Assembly (NCBI GenBank): GCA_949987705.1
Contig: OX465282.1
Coordinates: forward strand, 61,377,922-61,441,921
DNA from: Thereva unica
Lineage: Eukaryota > Arthropoda > Insecta > Diptera > Therevidae
Length of the DNA: 64,000 nucleotides
Direction: 5' to 3'
How positions within the stretch are numbered: position 1 is the stretch's first letter; every line of letters starts with the position of its first letter. The notes under the pieces were generated by a model, which was not told the origin of the DNA, ran no database searches, and saw nothing but the letters and a program-made list of their open reading frames with translations. A program made the translations under genes and the position numbers. Positions 41,979 to 54,700 of this stretch are shown in pieces.

Positions 41979-42375
41979 TGCATTTATTGCATTTCATTTT
42001 ATTTAAAGTTTCAAAAATTGCTTCCGACCTCGTATCAGCAAATTAATTATGTATTGATTTCATCATATCCACGAGTGTGCTTATTAATTAAATGAGAATC
42101 AAAGTTCAATAATTTGCTGACTGATTTTCGTTCTGGTTTTTCTTAGGTAAGAAAACATTTTAATGTAGATATAAAAATCAGTTAAAAAGTAGAGTCCAAA
42201 CCGAAAGGTCATAAAAATTTATAATTTAATAATAAAAGAAAGGATCCAGTAAATAAGATTATTCCAGTAAATAGGAATTTTGAGATAAAATAAAAGTTAA
42301 TTCGCACTGTATAATATTGGTATATAACAATTGCAAGTTTGCAGTTATTAGTTGTAGGAATATCTGCTGTGTATA
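41979..42375. other. Continuation of remnant X and unassigned DNA up to element J
   Basis: No gene. The first part should rejoin the X LTR fragment that ends at 21181. TATA at 42372-42375 may be the left duplication of J. Confidence 0.45.
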
Positions 42376-42584
42376 AGTTAACGGATCATCTTTTGTTACC
42401 ATAATTTTATAAAACCTAAAATGAATAACTGCAAAAATGCGGACACTATGTCTAGAAGATAACACGCGCATCCAGCCATCGTGGGAATCGGTGCAACCGG
42501 AATGTAGTCACGCGGCAGGGCAGGTGACAATAATAGGAAAAGTTAGCTTTATTCTACTTTAAGAAATAAATTGTAGTCAGTCTT
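42376..42584 (+). repeat. 5' LTR of element J (aligned part)
   Basis: Matches 60106-60315. The true end is unclear; a TGGAGCCCGAGTCACC at about 42685 could be the primer binding site, in which case the LTR is about 309 bp. Confidence 0.75.
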
Positions 42585-42861
42585 AAGTGATCATTAATAA
42601 AGATTGGACAAAGCTCCAAAAGTATGAAAAATAAAGTGTTACATCGTTGGATTTTAGCACTCGTCACTGGAGTATTGTTTGTTGGAGCCCGAGTCACCAT
42701 AAAAGGATAAAAGAACAATCCGCAACAGTCACAGAAAGCCCAAGTCCGCTAGTATGCATTTAATATTACTGTAAGTTATTTTTAAGTTTATTACATATGA
42801 AGTGCTCATTAGCGTGAGCACTAACAAAGACCTGCTTAAAAGGAGTCTATTTGTTGTCTCA

Positions 42862-42999
42862 TGACTGTTTATGTGTTTTGCATGCAATTTTTATTGGTAC
42901 TTAATCTTTTATGTTTGCATGTCTCAGCTGAGCCACGGCAGTGGAAAATATTTCTCAGCCCTGCTGGGAAGTGCGCCTTCTGCGTTAGAAGGGAAACTC

Positions 43000-43000
<1 letters not shown>
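42862..43000. repeat. Microsatellite-bearing repeat, copy 2
   Basis: Same core as 9709-9868, ending GGGAAACTCT and running directly into the (TA)n tract. Confidence 0.75.
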
Positions 43001-43207
<207 letters not shown>

Positions 43208-43516
43208 GAAGACCCTCGGGGAAAAACCAACTTAGTCCACTTTTTCAAAAATCAGAGAATTCAGCTCCATCTATTAGCTGCTAAGGTGTACCAAAATTCA
43301 AGGTATTAACTATGGGGAAAAACCAACGTAGTCCTGACAAAATGAACGGGCAATAATAAAAGGTTCGGGGAAGAACCAACGTAGTCCTGACAAAATGAAC
43401 GGGAAATAATAAAAAGTTCGGGGAAGAACCAACTGAGTCCATGAATCAATGAGGGAAAAAACTTGTATTTTTTGGAATTTTATTTTTTGGACTAAGTTGG
43501 TTTTTCCCCGAGGGTC

Positions 43517-43519
<3 letters not shown>
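43208..43519. mobile_element. 312-bp inverted-repeat element inside the TA microsatellite
   Basis: Ends GAAGACCCTCGGGGAAAAAC and the exact reverse complement, pairing over about 32 bp through TTAGTCCA. The interior has three direct repeats of about 54 bp built around GGGGAAGAACCAACGTAGTC. TA flanks both sides but inside a TA tract the duplication cannot be resolved. No ORF. Confidence 0.85.
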
Positions 43520-43565
<46 letters not shown>

Positions 43566-44615
43566 GGCATTCTCTGTCAAATCAGCCACCCCCCCTCACA
43601 CTTTATTTTTCAAGATAATTATATGTATTTGGACTTAAAATTTTTGTTACACCTTCTAGTTTTTTATGCCGTATGGTGTTTTGTGATTTTCAAAATGGGG
43701 GATATACAATGGCGGAAAAGAAGTAGAAAGTGCATGAACAATTTATAATTTTTATTAAATTTCAACTTTTTCGATTACTTCCCGAGATCCTATTGGCCTC
43801 AAATTCTGGCGACACCCTCAGATTTGATAATAATGCAAGGTCGTTCGGTTCATATCATTGTAGATCCGTTATCATAAAATGGCCGACTATATTTTTTTTA
43901 GAACCCCCTCGACATCGGTATTAAATAAAAGGGCATGACAAGCAGAATACAATGAGACGCCTTACGTAATGTAAGATCCAATATGGTGGCCAAAACAAAA
44001 TGGCGGACGGTTTTAAGATGTATATGAAATTTGCAGACATCTCAGAGACATGCGTTTTGTGTTTATTCCGATTAAGTGATTGGTTGGTTAAGCTTATGTG
44101 CAGGCCCGTCCTGAATATGGCGGGTCCAATTAAAAGCATCGGGACATCTGTCACACTGTTCCTTCACCTATTCTACGGCCTTGCGAAAGTGTACCGTTTT
44201 GGTAAAGCAGTTGCTTTTTTTAACTCAGCGGGTGCGTCGAATACAGAGGGCGTGCATTGCATCACCCATGGCGCTGTAAGAATGTCGAATTTGTACCAGG
44301 GTACAGTGCTATGTAAAGGTATGACTGCTTCGGGGAACTACACCATCGAGTCAAGGTGTATTTGCTCAACGTATAGGTATAGTTAGCCTGAGCTTAGACT
44401 ATCACATAAAAAAAATGTCAAGACTTGCATTTTTTGAAGCGAAGCTTCTTATGCAGGGCCCTCGCTTGACGAAAGTAGGGAAAATCGTCACACTTTTTCC
44501 CTCCGTTCTGTTCGTCCCCCCACCACCACCACCCACCAGGGATCTCAAACGTCGCACCGGATTGAGCGCGCGCAATTCAAATAACTATATGGGCAAAAAC
44601 GCAAAAACTGGCGCT

Positions 44616-45612
44616 TAGGGATGGCCGATTACATCGTGATTAATCGGACAATCGATTATTCGATTCGATTAATCGAAACAATCGCATCGTTTTTTACCAA
44701 TCCGATTACATCGAAAATCGATTATTTCATGCGATTATTGCATCCGATTATTGACAATTAAGAAAATAATTATTGGATTGTTAAAAATTGTAAAACAACA
44801 GATAAAAGGTTGATAGAATTTGTACCTAGATAATTGTTATTAGGTTGGCAGTACAACTGCTTCACCACACGTCCCTATACCAAACACAAGTATTAAAAAG
44901 ATCTAGGTAATGTAAACACCTTGTCTTGTCGGTTGACATTCGCGACTAAAATTCTTGTGCGTCGATCATCCGTTGAACAGAGGGATAGTAGTTTTTGTTC
45001 GGCAAAACGGGCACCGCTCAGCGAAACTCTGTGGTCAAAATATAATCTTAAGTAACTTGCTTCTAGACTGATAAGTAATATACTCTGTTATCAAAAATTA
45101 TTCTATGATCGTTTCAGATGTATATTCTATATGGTTGCGAGTAGGTGGAATAAAAATATCGCGGCTAGGTTGTGACAGCTCCTTCCTCTCTTCTCTCTAT
45201 CTTCCGGCTAGAGCTGCTGTTCGACAGCGTATACGAAAAAATAAGATTTTCGACAGTACAAGGGGACTTTCCCTAAGCCTCTAGCCTGTCACATAAAAAA
45301 AAGAAATAGAAGTCTATTCTAAAGAATTGTAAAATCTCTTAATTGCATAACAACTACCATAGACAAATAAAAGGTGTCTATGCCACTATCTATAATTTAA
45401 TTTTGATAATTTTATATTAGGTACTATATTACTTTGTACAACAAAAAATTAAAAATAGCAGTAGAAAAGTGTTTTATCAATTTTTATTGAAAATTATTCG
45501 ATTATTACATTAATCGATTGTTTTAAAACGATTAATCGATTAGAGATAATCGAATGTTCCGATTAATCGGCATTCGATTAATCAACATTTTTTTAGTAAT
45601 CGGCCATCCCTA
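44616..45612. mobile_element. 997-bp non-autonomous hAT element, CTGGCGCT duplication
   Basis: Ends TAGGGATGGCCGATTAC and GTAATCGGCCATCCCTA; CTGGCGCT at 44608-44615 and 45613-45620. Both subterminal regions consist of many ATCGATTA-type words in alternating orientation (44630-44760 and 45490-45590), which would pair extensively. No ORF. Confidence 0.95.
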
Positions 45613-45620
45613 CTGGCGCT

Positions 45621-46240
45621 ATGTAACCCAACGCTCTTCTTAATTATTAAATAAATAAATCCCAAGCTAATTAACCCAATAACCTTACGCACTTATAAGC
45701 TTACAAATAAATAAATCCTAAGCTATGTAGCCCAATGCGCTTGTTAATTGATAATTAAATAATCATGACAAATAACTTAAACCCAATGACCCAGGGGACA
45801 ACAGTTAATTAAACAGAAGATTTTTATTATTCAAAGTATTAAAAATAATTAGTTAATAAATAAATGTATCCCAAGCTATGTAACCCATTGCGCTTATTAT
45901 TTAATAAATAAATAATCAATAAATGACAAGTAACTTGAACCCAATGACGAAAGGTTTATGAGGCTAGGAGAATTGACAGGAAAATAGCACTATTTTATTC
46001 GGATAAACAATACCGTATAGGAGTAAGCATAAAGTAAATAACAAATATTAATAATGCTTTAATAACGTAATATTCCACTCGATGTATACATTTATTTAAT
46101 ATCCATGTAAAGACGTATGTGCAAAAATGGAACTAATCAACTTTGTGTCGTCCGCCATAAAACATTACGAATAAGGTAACACACCTTATTATATTCTGTT
46201 TGTCACACCCTTTCATTTGACACCCATGTATGGGGGTTTG
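45621..46240. other. Interior of the long-inverted-repeat element, AT-rich direct repeats
   Basis: Three to four imperfect repeats of the type AAATAAATCCCAAGCTATGTA then ACCCAATGCGCTT (45650-45910). No gene. Confidence 0.7.
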
Positions 46241-46704
46241 CTAAAAAATAACCGTCCGTCATTTTGTTTTGGCCACCATATTGGATCTTTAATTACGTAA
46301 GGCGTCTCATTGTATTCTGCTCGTCATGACGTTTTATTTGATACCCATGTCGAGGGGGTTCTAAAAAAATATAGTCTGTCATTTTCTGATGGCGGCCATA
46401 TTGGATCTGCGATGATATGAACCGAACTACCTTGCATTATTATCAAATCTGAGGGTTTCGGCAGAATTTGAGACCAATAGAAACTTGGGAAATAATCATA
46501 AAAGTTGAAGTTTAATAAAAGTTATAAATTGTTCAAGCATTTTCTTCTATTTTTCCGCCATTGTATATCCGCCATTTTGAAAATCACAAAACACCATACG
46601 GCATAAAAAACTAGAAGGTGTAACAAAAATTTTAAGTCCAAATACATATAATTATCTTGAAAAATAAAGTGTGAGGGGGGGTGGCTGATTTGACAGAGAA
46701 TGCC

Positions 46705-46739
<35 letters not shown>

Positions 46740-46919
46740 TATATATATATATATATATATATATACTAGCTGGGACCCGGTGCGCCTACGCTGCACCCAT
46801 AAGTCAATAGTAAACAATAAAAACCATCCATTGACTTAATATTTTTCGAGATATGAATTTTACACAGATGAAATGCCTCAAAGAACATGGGTCTTGCGTC
46901 GGCCGCCATGAATCGGTAT

Positions 46920-48055
46920 ATTGAGTCTACTACATTGCTTATTGTATTCTACTTATCATACCCTTTCATTTGATACCCATGTTGAGGGGATTGTGAAGAA
47001 AGTGGTAATCCGGCCTCTTTAGACGGCCGCCATGGATCTAAAGATATATTTTGTATACTACATTGCTAATTGTATTCTACTTATCATACCCTTTCATTTG
47101 ATACCCATGTCGAGGTGGTTGTGAAGAAAGTGGTAATCCGGCCTCTTGAGACGGCCGCCATGGATCTAAAGATATATTTTGTATACTACATTGCTTATTG
47201 TATTCTACTTATCATACCCTTTCATTTGATACCCATGTCGAGGTGGTTGTGAAGAAAGTGGTACCCCGCCCTCTTGAGACGGCCGCCATGGATCGAAAGA
47301 TATATTTTGTATACTACATTGCTTGTTATATTCTACTTAACATACCCTTTCATTTGATACCCATGTTGAGGTGGTTGTGAAGAAAGTGGTACCCCGCCCT
47401 CTTGAGACGGCCGCCATGGATCGAAAGATATATTTTGTATACTACATTGCTTATTATATTCTACTTAACATACCCTTTCATTTGATACCCATGTTGAGGT
47501 GGTTGTGAAGAAAGTGGTAATCCGGCCTCTTGAGACGGCCGCCATGGATCTAAAGATATATTTTGTATACTACATTGCTTATTGTATTCTACTTATCATA
47601 CCCTTTCATTTGATACCCATGTTGAGGGGATTGTGAAGAAAGTGGTAATCCGGCCTCTTTAGACAGCCGCCATGGATCTAAAGATATATTTTGTATACTA
47701 CATTGCTTATTGTATTCTACTTATCATACCCTTTCATTTGATACCCATGTCGAGGTGGTTGTGAAGAAAGTGGTAATTCGGCCTCTTGAGACGGCCGCCA
47801 TGGATCTAAAGATATATTTTGTATACTACATTGCTTATTGTATTCTACTTATCATACCCTTTCATTTGATACCCATGTCGAGCTGGTTGTGAAGAAAGTG
47901 GTACCCCGCCCTCTTGAGACGGGCGCCATGGATCTAAAGATATATTTTGTATACTACATTGCTTATTGTATTCTACTTATCATACCCTTTCATTTGATAC
48001 CCATGTCGAGGTGGTTGTGAAGAAAGTGGTACACCGCCCTCTTGAGACGGCCGCT
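46920..48055. repeat. Tandem array of a 128-bp unit, about nine copies
   Basis: CATTTGATACCCATGT recurs every 128 bp from about 46967 to 47990, and each unit contains GACGGCCGCCATGGATC and TATATTTTGTATACTACATT. Units differ by only a few bases (CCGGCC/CCCCGCCC, CTAAAG/CGAAAG). Each unit also reads as a short repeated ORF, but this simply follows from the 128-bp period and in-unit stops; I do not regard it as coding. Confidence 0.97.
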
Positions 48056-48061
48056 GTGGAT

Positions 48062-48208
48062 CATTTTAGTTTCAATAGCGTCATGGCCTACCTATTGTTT
48101 GACAGCTGCGTAAATTTGAAATTTTCATTAAATGTAATGATTCAATTTAATGACAATTTTACATTTGTCAAACAATAGGTAGGCCATGAAGCTATTGAAA
48201 CTAAAATG
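48062..48208. repeat. 147-bp hairpin element at the end of the satellite array
   Basis: CATTTTAGTTTCAATAGC and GCTATTGAAACTAAAATG pair, continuing through CATGGCCTACCTATTGTTTG. The stem is about 45 bp and it interrupts the last satellite unit at 48061. No clear duplication. Confidence 0.85.
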
Positions 48209-48390
48209 AAGTGAAAATTCCTAAAATTACCATTTTTTTGTTTTTTCAGGCAATTTTTTAAATTTTTCTCTCCGTAAGAACCATCCTCGTAGTTCAACGA
48301 ATATTCGAAAAAAAAAAAAAAAATTAGTCCAATAGGTCCAGCCGTTCTCGAGTTTTGCGCTTAGCAACACATTTAGCGATTCATTTTTAT

Positions 48391-48392
48391 AT

Positions 48393-48471
<79 letters not shown>

Positions 48472-48550
48472 TGTGTGTGTATGTATATATAGATTTTCAT
48501 GCTTAGCTGCAAAGTGCGCCTTCTGTGCTAGAAGGGTTAACTCTTGAGGA
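48391..48550. repeat. TA/TG microsatellite followed by microsatellite-bearing repeat, copy 3
   Basis: (TA)n to 48468, then TGTGTGTATGTATATATAG, then TTCATGCTTAGCTGCAAAGT and GCGCCTTCTGTGCTAGAAGG, the same hairpin core as at 9830 and 42970. Confidence 0.8.
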
Positions 48551-49329
48551 TAAAAAAAAAAGTGAACAAGAAATTATTTAAAGCCAATTGAGCAAAGCAA
48601 ATATAGTGCAGAAATTTATTTAAAGAAAATATAAAAGTGCGAAAATATAATTAAAGAAAAATTTCATTTAAAGTAATTTATAAAAATAAAGTATTAAGTG
48701 CATAAATCTATCGTAAACCAAAAGCAGAAGCATAAAATTGCCTAAATTGGGATTCTTGCAACTTAATCCTTTTGAATCAAGGATAATATATTTCAAGCAG
48801 AAATTATTTGAAGATTTTTTTTTATATTTAAATCTATCTACATAGAGAATACAGTGTGGAAATTTTTTTAAAGGAAATAAATACTACGGATAAAAATAAT
48901 AAATCGAAATACAAAGTGACCATTTAGTGAGAAAATTATTAAAGATTTTTGAAACATCTATTTGAGTTTTATTTTTCTTAATTTTTATTATCAAATATAT
49001 TTCTTTATTATCAAACATATTTTAATTATTGAATATATTTTATTATTGATTTTTTATTATTTAACATATTTTTTATTCATTGATTTTTTTATTATTATCT
49101 ACCGAACATATATTTTTTTATTATTGATTTTTTTCCTCCTTTATTGAACATACTTATTTTATTATTGAATATATTTTATTGGTTTTTTTTTACTACTACT
49201 GAATCCTTTATTCAAAAAAGGAGAAGGAAAGGAAGAAAAAAACCCAAGCCTTAAAAACTTGAGCGAGCGAGCTTTATTAGTTAAAATATCAAAGATAATT
49301 AGAAAATTCTCAAAAGTATTTACACATAT
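48551..49329. other. Leader of element J, AT-rich, no gene
   Basis: Repeated TATTATTGA-type words (48960-49200). No coding frame recognised. Confidence 0.5.
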
Positions 49330-50248
49330 GAGCGATTCTCCAGAACCTTTAACTTGAGCTAATTGGAAAAATGAAATTTCAAATTTTGTGTTACTTACTT
49401 CATAAATAAATGTTTTCTGATGTAGAACATTAAAAAATTCAATGCGCATTTTTTTTATGACATGGTTGTATTGACATGGTTACAATTTTGACATCAAATT
49501 TGACATGGTTACAATTTTGACATTCGCTTAAATTACTTTTTTTTAAGATTCATGAAACAATTTAAGCGAAGGAAACGTTACATATGATTTAACTAGTTAC
49601 AATAGGTCATAAGAAATCTTACGGGGATGAATTTAATGTAATATGAGCAAATTAATTGCAGTTACAACTTTGACATTTAAATGTAACCTACATTCACGTT
49701 AGCCAGTTTTGCCAAAAAATCAACCAATTTCAACTTATTTTTGTCACAAAATGTATGCACATGTTCGTTAGTGCCTGAACAATAAGTGCGTTTAAAAAAT
49801 TTTATGATAAAATGGGACAATTCAGAGTTCTTCGACTTACCATGCGGGTTACAACTTTGACGTCAAAATCTAGGGACAAACTTCAGAGTTGTTTTTTGGA
49901 AAATATAGCGATTTGACACTGCACCGAACACAACTGCATTTTTCCTTAAGAGTTAAACTACAACTTTTAACTTTTCACTATTTGTTTCAACGCTTCCTAT
50001 CACAAATATAAATACTTTTTCATTCAGATTAGCGCTAAAGACAGGCCGAAAAGTGACAGGTAACGGAACATTTTTTCAAATTTCATTGCAAAATATCGTT
50101 TTAAATGACTTCGTACTTATATCTCATTGCTCATTAATAATTTCTTAACATTATCGATAGCTTCTTTTATTTTTAATCTTCCTACAAAAATTGTAATTCA
50201 TAAAAATTTTGAAGCGACAAGCAGGTTAAAAGTTCCGGAGAATCGCCC
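49330..50248. mobile_element. 919-bp inverted-repeat element in the leader of J
   Basis: Left GAGCGATTCTCCAGAACCTT and right, reversed, GGGCGATTCTCCGGAACTTT pair with few mismatches; ATAT lies on both sides. The interior repeats TTACAATTTTGACAT several times (49483-49680). No ORF. Confidence 0.75.
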
Positions 50249-50303
50249 ATATATATTGAAGTTTTTTTTATTTGTTTTTATACGATTCGATTAAATCTTA
50301 AAA

Positions 50304-51742
50304 ATGACGACTCCAAACAATTTAGTTAGACCACCGGTATTACCTCAACCAAGCCCCAACCACAAACAGGTTCAAGTACCGCAAGTGCAAATCAATTACC
50401 TAACACCACTCCTGAATTACAATCCCTAATTTCATCCATCGTCTCTCAAGTTCTTGTTTCACAAGCTCCAGCTTTAGTGCGCAGTTTTATGAACCCCAAT
50501 GCTGAATTATCAACGGCCACCGATCAGGCCATAGATCCACAATATCGTAACAGCCTGACCGATTTAGATAAAGTCCCAGACATCGTTCGTTGCCTTAGAG
50601 AATTTTCAGGAACCCCCGGCGAGTTCTCTTCATGGAAGAAGAGTGTGGATAGAGTACTACGAATTTACGAGCATACAAAAGGAATCCCTAAATATTACGG
50701 AATTCTCAGCGTTATCAGAAACAAAATTATAGGTAGCGCAGACATAGCGCTTGAATCGTATAACACACCTCTAGATTGGAAAGCAATTTCACGTTGTCTC
50801 ACAATCCACTACGCAGACAAACGCGACCTAGGTACACTAGAGTACCAGATGACATCTCTCATTCAAGGGAAATCTTCGACTCAAGAATTTTATCAAAGGG
50901 TTTATTCTCATTTGTCCCTAATACTAAACAAAATCGCTTGTATGGAAATTAGTACAGAATCAATGCGATTGTTAACTGAAACATACAGGGATAAAGCACT
51001 CGATACTTTCGTACGTGGTTTGAATGGCGATCTACCGAGACTCCTGGGAATTAAGGAGCCAATAGACCTGCCACAAGCACTACATTTTTGTCTCAAACTC
51101 GAGAACCAAAATTTCAGAGCCAATCATGCTAATGACTATCATGTCTACCATAGAAAACAACAAAATAATCCTCCACCAACGCCACCCTTTAGAAACTATC
51201 ATAATCCTCGTCGACAGGAACCATTTTTCCCAGAACTTGCGTATATTCCGAAGTTTGGATATAGACCGTTCTCAAATCGACAACAATTCTTTACCTCAAA
51301 TAGACCTCAATACCAAGGACAACCTCAATACCAAGGACAACAATATTCATTTGCTCCTCAGAGGCCTAACGCCCCAAAACCATTGCCCAAACCCGAACCA
51401 ATGGATATTGATCGTAGCTTACGAACAAACATGGTCAACTATGCGAATAGGGCAACACCATTCAAGTATGCAGGGAAGAGAGGACCTTTTGATAATTCCA
51501 ATTTTAGACCACCTCAGCCTCAGAAAATGCAAAGGAACTATCATCTGACAACAGATGTTCCTGAATATCAACCAGTTCAAGAAGAACCCGAGTATTTTGC
51601 AGAATACCAGCAAGCGCAGCAAGACTCCGAAATTGAGAATACTTACGACCAAACCCTGATCGAGTACATCGACCAATATCCCAATGACATTCCCGCAAAT
51701 GAAACAGATAATATAGCAGCTGACATTCATTTTTTAGGATGA
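50304..51742 (+). pseudogene. gag: Gag of element J, one early frame break
   Basis: The ATG at 50304 (MTTPNNLVRPPVLPQ) leads into a frame that stops after about 40 residues. The main frame (open well before 50477 and ending at 51742) carries the rest: a DLDKVPDIVRCLREFSGTPG capsid entry, KSVDRVLRIY, VIRNKIIGSADIALESYNTP and LTIHYADKRDLGTLEYQM. The C-terminal part is proline/glutamine-rich with repeated PQYQGQ units and an EPMDIDRSL motif. The capsid motifs are close to those of element F, so J and F are related lineages. No zinc knuckle. Confidence 0.85.
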
Positions 51743-54700
51743 AGACCTCTTCGCTTCCATATTTCGAATGTAAGACAGATAGCGGAGAGGTAATGAAAAT
51801 ATTAATAGACACCGGCTCTAATAAGAATTATATTCAACCAAAATATGCAAAAAATCCAATCCCCAATAAACAATGATTTTACGCGGATTCAGTAGGAGGT
51901 CCAGTTAAGATCACCCACCATACTTTTGCTAATCTCTTCTATTTAAAAGAACCCAAGATTAAGTTTTTCCTTTTACCCACACTAGTATCATTTAACGCGA
52001 TATTAGGACATGACAGCCAAAAAGAATTAGACGCTGTCATCCATACCAAACACGACTTCATGGTTATCAATGAATCCATAAAAATCCCGATTAAACAGCT
52101 TACTGCACAAGCAGTTAATTCAATCAATATCAGAGACTACCACATGACTGGAGAGCAAAAGCACTACATCAATGAGCTGACAAGGAAACATCACGAATTA
52201 TTTCTTGATCCCAACGAGAAACTCACGTACACTACCAATGTCGTAGGTGAGATCCGAACAACGTCAGACAACCCAGTCTATACAAAGTTTTATCCATACC
52301 CTATGTCCCAAAAGGTGAGATAAAAAAAGAAATAGAAAAGCTATTGCGACGGAATCATAAGAACATCAAGATCTCCGTACAATTCACCCGTGTGGATTGT
52401 GCCAAAGAAACAAGACGCCTCAGGCGAAAAGAAATATAGAATGGTGATCGACTATCGGAACCTTAACAGCATTACAATAGCAGATCGTTATCCCATCCCA
52501 GAAATCAACGAAGTGTTGATGCAATTAGGCAAAAATAAATGGTTCGCAGTCCTTGACCTTAAAAGTGGATTTCATCAAATCCCATTAAAAGAGACCGACC
52601 TCGAAAAAACTGCTTTTTCGATTAATAATGGCAAGTACGAGTTCACTAGACTGCCATTCGGACTCAAAAATGCTCCAGCCATTTTTCAGAGAGCATTGGA
52701 CGACATCCTAAGAGAACACATCGGAAAAAATTGTTTCGTCTATATTGACGATATCATTATATTCAGTAGGTAATGATGAAAGCCAATATGTCAATGATAT
52801 TGACAAAATCCTCGAAACCCTCAATTCGGCTAATATGAAAGTCCAATTGGACAAGTGCGAATTTTTCTAACAAGAAGTAGAATTTCTTGGTTTCATAGTC
52901 TCTTCCAATGGAATCAAGACTAACCCAGCCAAACTTGACGCGATAGTCAACTTTCCACAACCACAAACATTTAAGGACCTCAGGTCATTCCTAGGTTTGT
53001 CTGGATATTACAGACGCTTTGTTAAAGACTATGCAAAACTTGCAAAACCCTTAATAAACCTTTTAAGAGGGGAAGGAGGGCCTCTGCCCAAAAATGCCTC
53101 AAAAAATAAAAAAAATTTGGCTAGACGACGATGCTAAAAAAGCATTTACCAAAATTAAAAGCCCACTAACTTCCGAGGAAGTAATCTTAGCTTATCCAAA
53201 TCTGAGCCAAGAATTTCACCTAACGACAGATGCCTCTCAATACGCAGTCGGTGCGGTATTAGAACAAAACGGCAAACCGATAACCTTCATTTCAAGAACA
53301 CTTAATAAAACAGAAGAAAGTTACGCGGCAAACGAGAAGGAGATGCTCGCGATAATTTGAGCACTAACATCGTTAAGGAATTACTTATATGGCACATCTA
53401 AAGTCAAGATATTCACTGACCACCAGCCACTTACCTATGCATTAAGTCACAGAGATAATAATGCGAAAATGAAAAGATGGAAAGCTATTCTCGAAGAATA
53501 CAATTATGAACTTTCCTACAAACCAGGTCGAACGAACGTCGTAGCCGACGCACTTTCAAGACCACCGCAAGATAATCATTCATCGCAGATAAATTCAATG
53601 ACAGGTACGGCACATAGTGACGACAGCTCAGGACACGATCTTATTCCAGCAGTTGAAGCACCCATCAACGCTTTTAAAAACCAATTATGGATTCTTACAG
53701 GGAATGAAAATAACTACAACTTCGAGATACATACCTTTTCCAACTTACCATCGACACGTAATCACTCGTACAAGCTACACCAACGAAGATCTAATCGAAT
53801 TATTCAAAAAACACCTCGATCCATTAATAACAAATGGACTATTTACTTCCGAAACCATAATGGGAATGATACCTGATTTTTACCCCCTTCATTTCAAAAA
53901 CTATAAAATTAAATTTACACAATCAAAAGTCACTGACTTAATAACAGATGCGGAACAGGAAGAACAAATTATCCTAGAACACAAAAGAGCCCACCGGAAT
54001 GCCAGAGAAAACAAAATACAAATCTTTGAAAAATTCTATTTTCCAAAAATGATGAGAAAAATAGAACAGGTAGTAAAACAGTGCACCACCTGTATGAAGC
54101 ACAAATATGATAGACATCCACCTAATCCAGAAATTGGCAAAACACCGATCCCTGAATAACCAGGACAAATATTACATCTATATAGCCGAGAAAAATTTGG
54201 TGCTCACCGCAATCGATAAATTTTCTAAGTACGCTCAAGCAAAACCAGTTCAATCACGATCCGTTGAGGATGTAAGAGAGCCCTTAAGGCAAATCCTCTC
54301 CACTTTCGGTGTCCCACAAACAATCGTTATAGATAACGAAAAATCTCTAAATTCTAGCTCCATAACCTTCATGGTAGAAGATTAATTAGGTATAAAAATC
54401 TTTAAAACCCCACCATATCACAGTACTGCTAACGGACAAGTGGAAAGATTCCATTCCACATTGACGGAAATAATGAGATGTCGAAAGGGAGATAATATTC
54501 ATAGATCGTTCGAGGAATTACTTGACCGATTAGTCTATGAGTACAATTACTCAATTCATTCAACAACGGGAAAAAGGCCTATAGAAGGATTCTTTGGTAG
54601 GAATGTCCGTGTTAGTCCGGATACTTATGAAAAAGCTAGACAGGACAACATACAAAGGCTAAAGGACATTCAGGCCCGAGACCTTACAACACACAACAGA

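Larger units (their letters stand above)
43564..46706. mobile_element. 3.1-kb long-inverted-repeat element, arms about 460 bp, in the TA microsatellite
   Basis: Left end GGGGCATTCTCTGTCAAATC, right end GATTTGACAGAGAATGCCCC; complementarity extends through about 44020 and from about 46240 (AATGGCGG, CCAATATGG...GGCCAAAACA blocks), at perhaps 85-90% match. The arms include diverged satellite units with the ATACCCATGTCGAGG motif. The interior has no recognisable transposase and contains a 997-bp hAT-type element. Confidence 0.85.
46765..48390. mobile_element. Composite repeat starting CTAGCTGGGACCCGG, holding a 128-bp tandem array
   Basis: The left end ACTAGCTGGGACCCGGTGCG directly follows the TA tract and the right end GTCCAGCCGTTCTCGAGTTT then GCGATTCATTTTTATATTAT runs into another TA tract (48391-48468). 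Such terminal sequences are common in arthropod interspersed repeats with TA tails. Class not assigned. Confidence 0.6.

Noticed and set aside
44000..44386. 128-residue ORF in the long-inverted-repeat element
   Set aside because: It spans the inner edge of the inverted arm, with no recognisable motif and no start or splice context; probably chance.
47070..48178. Repeated 60-codon ORFs starting MYSTYHTLSFDTHVEV
   Set aside because: They recur only because the 128-bp satellite unit lacks stops in one frame. The period is not a multiple of three, so they cannot be a repeat protein.
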